Assembly: GCA_025716815.1 (NCBI GenBank)
Contig: JAIXMN010000032.1
Location: 248,001 to 312,000, forward strand
Origin: Dichotomocladium elegans
Lineage: Eukaryota; Mucoromycota; Mucoromycetes; Mucorales; Lichtheimiaceae
Direction of reading: 5' to 3'
DNA: 64,000 bases
The notes under the pieces are model-generated. The model did no database searches, was not told the DNA's origin, and saw only the letters and a list, made by a program, of their open reading frames with translations. A program made the position numbers and the translations under genes. Below are positions 22,900 through 34,400 of this stretch, one piece after another. Positions within the stretch are counted from its first letter, which is position 1. The number at the start of each line of letters is the position of its first letter.

Positions 22900-25690
22900 A
22901 TTATTAGCTAGTATCATACCCCTAGTCGAGACTGCAGTTACTACTCTATGCATAGAGTCAACACTGGATTTACTGGGCGCTGTATATACCTATAGGGCAT
23001 TAACAGGTGAGATTTTCGCCACTTTTTGATATTCCGACCCAAATACTGTGAAGCAATCCCAAGATGGTTAACAACAAATAACTATCATCTGAACAGTTAA
23101 GAATGCTTCAGGTCAGGGAATCAGATAAGGTGCTTGACCTTTACTGTAGCCGAAAACGGTCTTGTTGTAAAATCAAGTATTGCAGATAATGAGAAGAGAC
23201 AGAAAGAGATTCTGTGAGAATCAATAAAGGCTTGATTGTTTTATTCAGAATGTAGCAGGACAGTTTATATTTATAAAAGAAGTCTATCATGACGGCTGAG
23301 TTGAATAGATCGCATTTGGACATGAAGGACACGACAGAACGGTACGTATATGGAATCATTAATCTGTTCATCACATTCATCACCGCCGTACAGCGGTAAA
23401 TATTGTCCCATAGTAGCCGAGATGCGGATAGCACACTGGGTCATCCAATCTGGGATACTATAGTAAAACAAACACCGCTAAACGGACCTCTGGCTGTATA
23501 TGAGAGCATGCTTACTTTGCTCAGACCGCTATCCGTCTGGACACTTGCTGATGAAGAACGGAGGGCCTTGGTTCATCGATATCCTCGGCTGACTGGTGTT
23601 CGCTATTCTGCAACTGCCACCCTGCCACAGGTTTATCAGAAGCTTAAAACAAAGGTCATAAGCACGGTGACCAATACGTAGTCGCGCGGCTATTTATCCT
23701 GCCTGCGCATTGATAATGTCCTTCACGCCGGCGGCGCCACAAAGGTGGCTCGTAGTAATATCGCGTTGATGACGTTGAATGTTTTTTCTCTCTCACCTGT
23801 TCTGGAATTAAAGAGTATATTATGGCGGTCGATCAATACAAGGAAATTGTCTCACCCAATGCGTCGCTACAGAAGACCCTGAAAGAGGCTACCCATCTCC
23901 CACTTAGCTTTCGATGGCATTTACTGCTTGAACAAGAACAATAGCAGCAACAGTACTACTCGACGCCACCGCCCATTCCAACAGGTTTCCTCGAGGAATC
24001 AGACTACAGCACCGGCAGGCGGTCTTCTATCTCGTTTCGTACACACCTAGGCACGCTTGTCCGACAATGCCTGGCTCCATTCGGCCATCAAGGAAGGTTT
24101 CCGTCTACAGTTCACCACACTCCCTTTGCTAAGTTCCCATTCACTACGTATCGATCATTCCACGACCTCTGGAATAGCATCGCCTACAGTGTGACATCAA
24201 AGATCGCGGAGGAAGTTCACACGGATTATCAAACCAGTCGACTCATCTCCTTATTTTATAAGCCCAATATTCGTGATGGTCTGCGTGGGTCGTTTATCTC
24301 GCGACGTCTGAGGAATGTGGCTACGATCGTAGTCTTCATGTGGAGCCAAGGTACATCAAGGGCATCGACAACACCCACACTGATCGAACCTCTCGTCACT
24401 TTGAGAAGTCGTCCATGTGGCGGTCCTCGCAACAACCTTTGGTCAACTCCAACATCCGATAGGCATCAGGCAGGACGTGAATCTTTTGGGAGACAGTACA
24501 ACGGCTATGCTTCCCAGATGTGTGACCTGGCGCCAAGGTCCACACGTAATCGCGACGGATGCGGTAACTTTTCCCTGGGAATTCTGGCAGCACTCCTGGA
24601 TCCATCATCCTCGGCGTCTGATCCTGCCATGGCCCCAGAAAATCCAAGGCGAGCCCATACGGATGGCAATGATTATCCACGATTGATCGCCTGCAATCTA
24701 GTTTCCTCTTCTGATTCGGATAACGACACTGGCTGCACTTTTCCTCGATCGCCGACAGTACATCGCGACGACATCTCCACCGCCACCTCCTCATGTGCAC
24801 GTCTGACCTGGAAGCGCTCTGTGAGGCAACTGCCTGGCGACGATTTGACGGCAAGGGGTTCTCGACTATTATTTTTGAGGAATTAACCAACCGGTTAGTC
24901 GCCCATACCAACACTAGAACTCTCTACCGTCCTGGACAGCATCGCTTCTTGCGCTGGTTCCGGCCCTAGGCTCAATTAACTCCTTGTCCCTGTCCTACGA
25001 ATCTAGGTTCCAATCTAACACACTTAAAGTGTATCGTTCCGCAATACTGGGTTTTCATCCTGGTGCGGAGACCATCCACACCTCTTCAGATATCATGTGA
25101 TCTTTTATCGTTGGATTAGGGCAGCCTCCCCTCGCTCCTGGCCGCGGCCAGCATATTATCAAGCGCTGATTATCCTTTATGAACCGACACGATCCTATGT
25201 CCGATCCACGTGTTTCGGGCACTCCGGAGATTACCCACAGCGATCTGTTCATGCTCGCTCTGCACTGTCGTTAACATCCGCACGATAGCTTCTCCAACGT
25301 CTGGCACTATTACAATATCTCTGTCTGGCTGAAACGCGTTTTGGCTCGCTCCTCGATACCGTCTAGTCTCGTGTCTGCCAGGTGATCTCAATTTGTTCGA
25401 TTGCGTCTGATCTGGCCCTCCGGAGCGACATTTCGCTTAGACGACGTGGTCGCAATGGGTATCCAGTCTTCTTCCAGCGCTTTTGATAGACATCGACGGG
25501 CGTTCCGAATGGTCACTGCTAATACTGTTTGTCCCGGTTCTCCATTCGTGCTTTCTCCTCAAACGCTTTGATTGTTTCTTTTCGTATATGGTCTTCTCTT
25601 TCGGCACCCCTGCTATACCGCTCTCTGTGAAAAGCAGCATTATGGGCGTTTAAGCTCGGTTTCATAGGGCTTACGCAACTGGCTTAGTGC
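22900..25690 (+). mobile_element. decayed DIRS-like (tyrosine recombinase) retroelement
   Basis: From left to right the plus strand shows: a Gag-like piece (23490-23680, LLRPLSVWTLADEERRALVH, then YPRLTGVRYSATATLPQVY); a start-of-RT scrap (AWLHSAIKEGFRLQFTTLPL, about 24065-24125); an abrupt jump over most of the RT; the end of an RNase H-like domain (LPRCVTWRQGPHVIATDAVT, FPWEFWQHSWIHHPRRLILP, 24500-24690); and a YR-like region (NTRTLYRPGQHRFLRWF; TLKVYRSAILGFHPGAE; LRLIWPSGATFRLDDV; 24880-25500). The gene order and the YR fragment favour DIRS over Ty3. It has stops, shifts and an internal deletion. The limits are approximate and no split repeats were identified. Confidence 0.5.
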
Positions 25691-25883
25691 AAGCATCAAG
25701 CACTTAAAACTATCCATAGTTCCTGACAGTTGAAAGATATACAGATCGGATAGACTGGTCACAGTAGCATATTTATTATACATGTGCGAGGGATATGGAT
25801 ATTGTCATAGATATTGATATAGCTAAAGTGAGATTGACGTGTGCGAAAGGGTTGATATAACACGGGGGTAATGACAATGAATA

Positions 25884-26249
25884 TTAAGGTCCATAGTGGA
25901 CAAAGCACCGGCGTCCTTTCGATCGTGACTTATCAATGTAGTGCGTAAACACTGGTGTATCTAATGTTTTGCGATGTGCTTTTTCCCAGAAGCCAGCGTC
26001 AAGCGTCGCACATGTTTTCTTCACGGCATTGTATACGGAATACAGCTCATCCAGGTTCCCCAAAAAGCTCTTGGTGTCGCTGATCGCTTGGGGGAAGTCA
26101 ACTTGACACAGCACAGAGAGAAGGTAAACTCCTTCTATCGCCAGTTTCATCAGGTAAAATGTCACTTTTTTCCTACAGAGGCTCGATAAAGATGATGAAA
26201 TGATTTCTGAATAGATGACACATACCAACAATCTGGAAGACGACAACAT
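25884..26249 (-). pseudogene. relic copy 2 of the unknown repeated gene
   Basis: An open frame of 121 residues with KVTFYLMKLAIEGVYLLSV, DFPQAISDTKSFLGNLDEL and YSVYNAVKKTCATLDAGFWE. It matches the relic at 20390-20640 and is the better preserved copy. More coding-like sequence of the same strand lies at 26414-26701 (KERRANRLMIKRPEENAE and DAVLSVVDGLQYTMCRAYGE), perhaps an upstream exon or the adjoining part of the same gene. Function unknown. Confidence 0.5.
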
Positions 26250-26324
26250 GATTCAGCCTATTAACATCAATGCAGTCTTTGGCGAAAATCGCCAGCCGGA
26301 CAAGGTCGACAGCCTTTGCTGACG

Positions 26325-26361
26325 TTGGACTTGATGTGCGAGGACTGGTACTCCTGGTAGA
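26325..26361 (+). repeat. 37-bp direct repeat, copy 1
   Basis: A 37-bp string beginning TTGGACTTGATGTGCGAGG is repeated exactly at 26490-26526, 165 bp downstream. It may mark a small duplication. Confidence 0.8.
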
Positions 26362-26489
26362 CTTTGAGGTCTTTGGGTTTACATCCCCCCTGTTGGAGTT
26401 CTAGTGAACGTCTTTAGCTAGTTCTCCTAGAGGTGGTGGTTTTGCCTTTGGAATCTAGGTCAGAAGAGTTCAAGTCAATTGAGTTTGAC

Positions 26490-26526
26490 TTGGACTTGAT
26501 GTGCGAGGACTGGTACTCCTGGTAGA
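26490..26526 (+). repeat. 37-bp direct repeat, copy 2
   Basis: Exact second copy of the string at 26325-26361. It falls inside the minus-strand coding-like stretch 26414-26701. Confidence 0.8.
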
Positions 26527-26960
26527 TTGAAGTATTGCCAGCCTTCGCCTCGCCGTATGCTCGGCACATTGTGTATTGTAGGCCGTCAACTACGCTCAAA
26601 ACAGCATCTGGGCGTTGTGTTCGCTCGGTCCTGCATTTTCTAACCTCTGCATTTTCTTCGGGCCTTTTAATCATTAGACGGTTAGCACGTCTTTCTTTCA
26701 CCTGCTATGCTAAAGGCTTACCAACGCAGTCGACACGAAGATGAGCTCAGCAGCGGTCGGAGGATCGGGTCAATAACCCCATGGATCAGGTCATGCTCCC
26801 CAATATCATTCAGTGGCTCGACCGGAAATTCCTCTGTCCAATGAACCATTATATTAACCGAAGGGTCTCAACAGAATCGACAAAGCTTACATGTTTTGGA
26901 GGCATCGGAGAACACGGTATTCGAACGAATCACGCTCCCACAACGACATTTTTTTAGATA

Positions 26961-27132
26961 CAGTGGCCGCCCGGTATAGTGATATTCGTTATAATGATAA
27001 TTCGTTATAGCAATACACTTTATGAAGAACAAAATCACCAGATAGGGCTTATTCCAATTCGTTATAGTGATAATTCGTTATAATCATGCGATTTCCTAGA
27101 ACCGAGGGTATCACTATAACGGGCGGCCACTG
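26961..27132 (+). mobile_element. 172-bp MITE, copy 1
   Basis: A short non-coding element with terminal inverted repeats (CAGTGGCCGCCCG at the left, its complement CGGGCGGCCACTG at the right) flanked by TA on both sides (26959-26960 and 27133-27134). Inside are repeated AACGAAT/ATTCGTT and TATAAC blocks. A TA target and CAGT ends fit Tc1/mariner-pogo type MITEs. The second copy, inverted, is at 27318-27489. Confidence 0.9.
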
Positions 27133-27317
27133 TATCTCTTTTAGTACTGTCACGCGTTCTTTTTCCGGGCTTGCTCGCGTCATTGGCTATTATTCATTTT
27201 CAGCGTGGTACGGCTTCTTAACCCCTGCAATACCTTACCTTCATCAAATTCCGTAGTTCTGATGTGAAGCGCGAGCTAACCGCTCCACAGTGTGTGCTCG
27301 TCCTGGATGTCGTTATA

Positions 27318-27489
27318 CAGTGGCCGCCCGTTATAGTGATACCCTCGGTTCTAGGAAATCGCATGATTATAACGAATTATCACTATAACGAATTGGAATA
27401 AGCCCTATCTGGTGATTTTGTTCTTCATAAAGTGTATTGCTATAACGAATTATCATTATAACGAATATCACTATACCGGGCGGCCACTG
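27318..27489 (-). mobile_element. 172-bp MITE, copy 2 (inverted)
   Basis: Reverse complement of copy 1, with no difference found on reading, flanked by TA (27316-27317 and 27490-27491). The two copies are 185 bp apart and could pair as a 172-bp hairpin stem if transcribed. Identity suggests recent insertion or a duplication event. Confidence 0.9.
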
Positions 27490-27628
27490 TATGCTTTATC
27501 GAGGTGGCCATCGCCTATTATTGCTTGTTGCAAATACACATGGTTCTGCTGCAGTAAGAGAATATGGTTCAAGGCACTAAAAGAAATCAATAATCAGTTT
27601 TACCGCCAGCATCACATATGCTAGAATC

Positions 27629-28738
27629 TTACAGAATATCGTGAATGTCGCTTTCATACGTCAAAAGCCTGTGTTTGCCGCGCTCAACCACAGCCTCTTT
27701 CAAGCTGTAGAACCTTTGCGCAAGCTCATCCGTGCTCTCAGGCCGTGGTCCAATGTCAATTTCCTCCGTAGTCGCAAGCACCGGCGGTGGACCATGGAGA
27801 ATCACACACTTGAGACGATAAGTAGGACTGATGCCTTTCTTCAGAATAAACATCTGAAACTGTACCTCGTCACCCTCTTGTGCTTCGTTTGCTTGCTTGC
27901 TTGCTTGCTTTTCTTCTGCATCGGCACAGCGTGCGATTGTGTCTAGAACATTGCTATAAGATATAGAAGCATAAATGATCAAAAATATAATTAGTGAATA
28001 CCTCCTGTGGTGAACATTGATCCGTGTTAGAGAACTTAGCCGGCTTCACATCACTATCGCCGATATCCTGAAACTAAGACAATGATGAATTTAACACATT
28101 GATGTTCAGGGACCGATATTTTCATATCCGCTTGCGTGACAGGACAATCGCACCTATCAAAGGTACTTCCTCTACCCAGGATCCATCATTGGTCTTGAAA
28201 GGACAATGAAAAGAGAATGCTCTCATCCGATACGTCCTAACAGGATTAAGCACTTACATCGCCGTTCTAATAGAATTATTATAGGAATAAACATCAACCT
28301 CAAAGATACTTTTATAGTTGTCTTTTTTCATTCTCTCTAATCCATCCATCTCACCTCCTGTTCGATAGAGCGCTTATCCCCTGCAGTATTGCTTGGATAC
28401 TATTAGCATGAAGTTTAAATAATCATCACCAGTGCTGCTTACCTTATTGCCGCTCCAAAGACAGCACTGCCAAATTGGCTGTTTTTCACCTCGTTCTGTA
28501 TATATGTTTTCGGTGCGAACCTCTTCTCCATTGGATCCCCGTGAATTTCGCTCAGAAGCTCCGTTGCGCGTGCGACTTTTTTCGCCTTCTTCGATTTCAG
28601 CGTAATTGCAATGAGCTCTTCGGTTATCGCTTTCATTCCTTCGGCAATTGTTGCTGTAGGATTATCATCACAAAATCTTTTCAACGCTGATGGTAAGTCC
28701 CATTTGTCGCAGGCCTTCGTAAATAAGTATTTTGACAT
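27629..28738 (-). pseudogene. fragmented unknown gene, exons do not join cleanly
   Basis: Coding-like blocks lie in order on the minus strand: MSKYLFTKACDKWDLPSALK to FGSAVFGAAIR (28738-28439), DNYKSIFEVDVYSYNNSIRT (near 28300), DGSWVEEVPLIGAIVLSRK (near 28170), DIGDSDVKPAKFSNTDQCSP (near 28040) and NVLDTIARCADAEE to a stop (27960-27629). Codons are tidy and short AG-ended introns seem present, but I could not find phases joining all blocks. Either a real gene with errors or a young pseudogene. I do not recognise the product. Confidence 0.4.
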
Positions 28739-28739
28739 T

Positions 28740-30504
28740 GCTAAGGCTGTGAGACAAGAAGTGTTACAGGATTTTTCAGAAGAAGTCTGCCACAGAGTTT
28801 AGTTGTTCGCAGCCGATTTTTTTCTTCGCAGGTCTGGAGAGGAATTTGGTATAAGAGGAAGCAAATGTTCGCAATGGGCCGTTCTGCTTTCCGCAGCGAG
28901 CGGTGGTTGAAAACGATGAGAAATTGGAGCTTGTTCGAATCAGGTTTCCCAATTCGAATTACTTCCTGAACGGATTCGCAGCCGAATTGCGAAATCGAAA
29001 CAGCCATAGATTGAAATCGCAGCCACAGTACTGAATTTTCGAAAAAAAAGTTTTTGTTATGGAATAGTTAGAGAACGCTTTCGACAAGAGGTTGTGAATA
29101 GTCCGTTCCCCTGAAAGGCATTTAGTTTCGGCAAAATTAAAACCGAACGGGACCTGAACCATTTTCGTGTGGAGTCTCCATCTATTACACATGCTACTTG
29201 CAAGCATTTCGTTCCCAACATGGGCATTCGTACAGATGCATTGAGTATTCGAAAGGTTGGACAGATATTCGCATAGCCACCATATTTATCGGAAAACGTT
29301 GAGCAGCTTGCATTAAATCTTTCCGATTAATCCATTTCTGTTGTATAACCGTCTCGTTCTGCGATGCAACGTGATGTGATGTGATCTCTCAACCAAAGAA
29401 AGTATGCCACAGATTTAAAAAATGGACAAACACCGCTGTTGTCAGCAAGAAGAAGAGAACAGGAGGTAGAAGTAGAGTTTAGCTTAAAGGAAAGCGCGGA
29501 TTTATTAAGCGTGTTTTTGCTCAGCGTCTAAAATTTTTTTGAGTGCTTCACCGCACTTTCCGTCTATCCAAAAAAACAGAAAACGAGAAACACCTTGCAT
29601 CTTAACGCCTACAACTGCACGCTGAATCGCAATCAACGTAATCTGTGCTGTCATATTCAACGGCAATGTGTATAAAGCAACGAATTCAAGGACTTCGGGG
29701 AGCGTGAGAGATCACGATTGTAATGCACGTTATTGTGATTGCGGGCTGTTTGACGAACTGAATATTTTTACCATATTAGCAATACCTATCACCTCTTACT
29801 CTCATCTCAACGGCTATGCTTACTTCTTGTATCTTAGTAAGCGGTCTATGGCAGAAATGCGAGCCTTTCGTGGCTGCAAAAATTGCGATGCAACATTAGT
29901 GGTGCATGTCTGGGATTCGCTCGAGCAAATTCCTTTCCTATCTGTTTGGCATAAACATTTGTTCCGTTCACCAAGACATATGCAGTCAACGTGTCATCTA
30001 ACGGCAAAAAGTGGCAGTCATCGTCGAGGTCATTAACTTCTTTGAGAGAGTTGCAAGGACCAAATATGCCAGTACAATAAAAAGCAGCCACCGACAAAGT
30101 CTCAAGCGCACATGGACGAACAATATAAACTGATTTTCGTTAAATGTGCGAGATGGCTCTCAAAACATGTAAGCTGTACTTCTGGAAGAGAGCAGATGAG
30201 TAGTGGTAGAGCAAGTGAGCAGACTAGGAGTCAGTATACAAGGGTTGGTTATGAACTACTAGTTCCGGATCGCATTGGTATGTAGAGATAGCTGTTACCT
30301 TGGTTTCGAATTCCAAAAGGATTGGAGAATAAAGAGACGATTCACACGCGGCCAACAAGTCAAGAATGATAGTATATAGCATTTTACCAGCGCGTACAAA
30401 AATCAGTGACCATTGTATCACATGGATGGGGTGGTCTCAACTTAAGACCATAAGGTTTTCATCATTTCAAGTGTTTCTTTTCCAGTGATTTATTGCGTTA
30501 CATA
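28740..30504. other. no gene recognised
   Basis: A-T rich with scattered open frames; the minus frame 29846-30097 (LDDDCHFLPLDDTLTAYVLV) is coding-like but isolated. No family could be assigned. Confidence 0.35.
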
Positions 30505-30982
30505 ATGGCGACTTCAAAAAGAAACAGCACTTCGATGCGCACCTCGGGCAAGATTTTGAAACGTGCATATCGACCAGTTCCCCGTTCTCGGATTCCTAGT
30601 ATACGGTCCTCAACCCGTGTGCAGGGCTTAACCAGCACTTTGAGATCTTTACAGCTTTGTAAAGACACTTCCGATGATGGTAAGCATAGTTCCATCTGAG
30701 GGTATTATGGTTATTGATACATATCCAGAAAATGCAACGAATAGCGACCATCAAGAAGGTGTGTGCAAGGAGAATGCGTCGTGTGCATTTAATAATGCCT
30801 AGCTCGATTTTTATAGTCGTGGAAGCTATGAGCGAGGACAAATCCGTAGATTTTACAAGCGTTGTTGGAGATACATTGAGGCATACCACACAATCAATGA
30901 CTCAAAAGAAGCATATGAATCTGTAAGGAAGTTTACAAGCCGGAAATATCGATCCCATAGGCGAATTGGTCTACACGATTAA
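30505..30982 (+). CDS. small unknown basic protein, 3-exon model
   Basis: ATG at 30505 opens a basic, Ser/Arg-rich stretch (MATSKRNSTSMRTSGKILKR, then AYRPVPRSRIPSIRSSTR). A GT-AG intron at about 30680-30729 keeps frame. The frame then meets TAG near 30799-30801, after which the same frame goes on with strongly protein-like sequence (LDFYSRGSYERGQIRRFYKR, CWRYIEAYHTINDSKEAYES) to TAA at 30980-30982. A 42-nt intron (GGT|gtgtgc to cctag) would remove the TAG and keep phase; a 39-nt intron seems to occur elsewhere in the window, so this is possible. Otherwise the TAG is a nonsense mutation or is read through. I do not recognise the family. Confidence 0.5.
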
Positions 30983-31447
30983 TCGGATATATAATGTAAC
31001 GTTCGACGTTTAAATATTTCCAAAATTTGGAACAAAATAAAGTTTCAAGGTTTAAAGCAGAATGCACCATATGCATAGACGTTTATTTTCTTTTCATTGC
31101 ATTTGACGTATATGTTAAGAAATGTTATCGTCTTTCCGAGGAACATGATGGGTTGCGGATAAACAAAAGCAATGGAGTAGCAATAAACAGGAACAAGGCG
31201 ATGACTTATCAATCGAATAGATGCAGAAACGGCCCTTTGTCAAGAAAGATGTAGATGCATTTTCGGCGTGGTCGAGGCTTAGCACTGCAGAAGCTTGTAT
31301 CACGCTCTATGGAGGAATAGTGGTGGCTCAGATTGAGTTTGTCTTAATTTAGGTTTTCTGTGCAATTCGTGACAAATTGTATTTAAGGAAAATGTAGGGG
31401 AGCGCCCATGCTTTTACTTCTTTTTGTCGCTTAGGTTCAACAAATCC
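30983..31447. other. PLD1 upstream region
   Basis: No gene supported. A good acceptor-like sequence (gtcgcttag, ending 31434) just before the PLD1 ATG leaves open a short untranslated or coding exon upstream. Confidence 0.4.
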
Positions 31448-34400
31448 ATGTCCAACCCTGTCGCTGAGGGTGCAAAATATTATACATATCTCAGAGTTGG
31501 ACGGCACCGTCTAGGACGTTCAACAGAAGATGATCAAGATACTGGTAATAATGTCCGCAATATCCGCACACGTTTTCGCAGGGCGTTACATGCTTTGAGC
31601 CATCACGGCGAAGTTGACAGCGACAACTCCAGTGGCGGTGGCGATGACGATGATGATGACGACAATGATAGTAAGAATTATCATCGGATGCCACTTTGGC
31701 GTCATAAGCCTGACGAGCACGACTTCGCCATGGAGGAACAATCAAATTGCTTTCCTTCTCCAAGCGAAATTCAGGCAACAATCGGCCAAGCGAATCAGGA
31801 TCGCACCGAACGTGTTTCAGTATTAAGCGATGAGGAGGAGCAGCAGCAGCAGCAGCAAAATTTCTTCGTCCATCCCTTTAATGATACAAGCAGTACGGCG
31901 CTAGATAAGTCACCTCCATCTATCGGAATAAACACAACTGCAAACTCTGAGAGCGAACCTCTGCTCGGCACATCCGAGAATGGAAAAGATGCAAACTCAG
32001 AATACGGCGGTACAACCTCGTCTGCGGCGCGCGACAATTGGGGGAAAACAGTTGACAAGGTCAAGGTGGTCGCGAACATCCAGAATTTGCCTAGTCGGGA
32101 CTCCTTTTTGAACACAACGGTAACGATTGGCCCTGCATTAGATCCACTGTATGCTGTGCTACCAACGGATGAGAGTGGTAGGGAACTGGTAAGTGGATTG
32201 AACATACACTGCTAAGGTCTCATCTGATCACCTCGGTGCTCTCCAAACTTATAGCCGCCCATTAAGCTTTCCTTGATTTCTGTAAGTCATAAAATGAACA
32301 TTCAGCGAGGCATATTTTTTTCCCTTTTTTTAATATCCCTCCCTTGTTTTATTTTTTAAACTAGGTTGCCGTTACGGATTCAGAGTATCTTGAGAAATTC
32401 GGTCAATGGACATTCCGTATCGAACTGATGTACGGAGATATCAAATGGGTCATAAAGCGCACCATAGCTGATTTTATGTCCTTACACTACAAACTCAAAC
32501 TCAAGTCAACCATCTCCGATTATGGACCTTCGCCTCCATCGTTTCCAGATGAGATGGATAACTTGATCAGCTCCGCGAAAACGACAATTGGTATGGATCG
32601 CCCTGAGGACGAACAGGATAATCCCAAGGACGACGAGGAAGAGGGCAGTAACCAGCCTAGTAAATGTGAGGCGGCACTCGCTCGGCGAAAAACCTTAACT
32701 ACATACCTGCGTGACTTATTGGCCATCGCCCATGCATCAGTCAGTTACGATATTTGCGAATTTTTTGAAATCTCAGCTGGAAGCATGTCCAAAGATATGG
32801 GCTGGAAAGGAAAGGAAGGCTACTTGGAGAACCGAGTTAGAATATCATCCCCAGGAGTATGCCACTGCTGGATATCGGATCGTTGGGAGGAGGAATGGGT
32901 GTTGCTGCGAGACTCGTGAGTACAAAACACACTCAGACTCACATTTTACAGGCTATTCAAACGAAAAAAAAAACAAACTGATATATGGTACTGCTTTGGT
33001 AGATATATTGCATTTTTCAGTAGTATCGGCTCATCCACGCCATCCGATGTTTTGCTTTTTGACAAGACATTCACGGCCCAGATGAAGGGACCTAGTATCT
33101 TCCGCAAATTTCACCTTTCGATGGGCACGAGCTACAGGGAAATTGAAATCAAAGGAGACCAGCGTCAGATTGATGAATGGATGGCGAGTATCGACAAGGT
33201 CGCACAAAACAGCCCATGGGTTAAGCCCCACCGGTACGATTCTTTTGCTCCGATCCGCTACAATGCCAGAGTGAAGTGGTTTGTCGATGGCGAGAGTAAG
33301 TAATTTTGTCTGGAAAGCAAATGAACACATCCCTTCCTGGGGGGGGTTGAGAATGGCACTTTACGGACTTTAACCGCTCATCATGCAAATATCCATGATT
33401 AGACCACTTTAATGCGGTTGCTGAAGCTATTCTCTCAGCCAAAGACGAAATTTACATCACAGACTGGTGGTTAACGCCTGAATTGGTAAGTCTGAGTCGT
33501 GCGTTGGGGCTCTTTGATCTGAACTTGATCTCACTATATATATAGTTCCTTCGTCGTCCACCTGCAAAAAACGAGGAGTTCCGACTCGACAAATTGCTTC
33601 AGCGAAAGGCGGAGGAAGGGGTCAAGGTGTACATTATCGTCTACAAGGAAATTCCGGTTGCATTAAATATTGACTCGGCGCATACCAAATATACACTCCA
33701 GGATTTGCATGAAAACATTATTGGTAACACGCACAACTTTCTTGTCATACATTATGGGGCTAATCAGCGCATACTACATACTTTAAAGTGCAACGTCATC
33801 CGGATAGAAGGATGTTTGACAATAACGCTGATATTTATCTCTGGTCGCATCATGATGTAAGATTCAGCGACTACTGAAAAATTTATTGTGCATCTCATTG
33901 ATCTATTGGGTATGACTATGATCCGCTGTAGAAAATTGTTGTCGTAGACAATCGGTTGGCCTTCCTTGGTGGTCTCGATATTTGTTTTGGGTAGAAGTCT
34001 TAATCGAGGCGCCGCCAGAAGTGGTAAATACTCACATGGGGTCCATGATAGTCGTTACGATACACATGCCCACCAGCTTGCCGATTATCTGGACAAGGGA
34101 CCTCAGTACCAGACTTTTCCAGGCCAGGACTACTCCAGTCCTCGCGTGAAGGATTTTTTGAATGGTAACAGCGCAAACTATGTGGCCGTCTGTGTTTGCA
34201 AGTGTTGTTTCTTGACGAAATACATCTATCAATAGTTGCGCAGCATGACATGTCGTTAGTTGACCGAGAAACAACTCCAAGAATGCCCTGGCATGATATG
34301 TCCTGCGCTGTTGTACGTATTTTCAAAGTAAGAACTCTCCAAATCATCTTACCGGATATATAGGTGGGACCCATTGCCCGCGACGTTGCCCGTTTGTTTA

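Noticed and set aside
24396..24914. 172-residue minus-strand open frame
   Set aside because: It is antisense to the RNase H-like part of the DIRS-like relic, whose plus-strand motifs are convincing.
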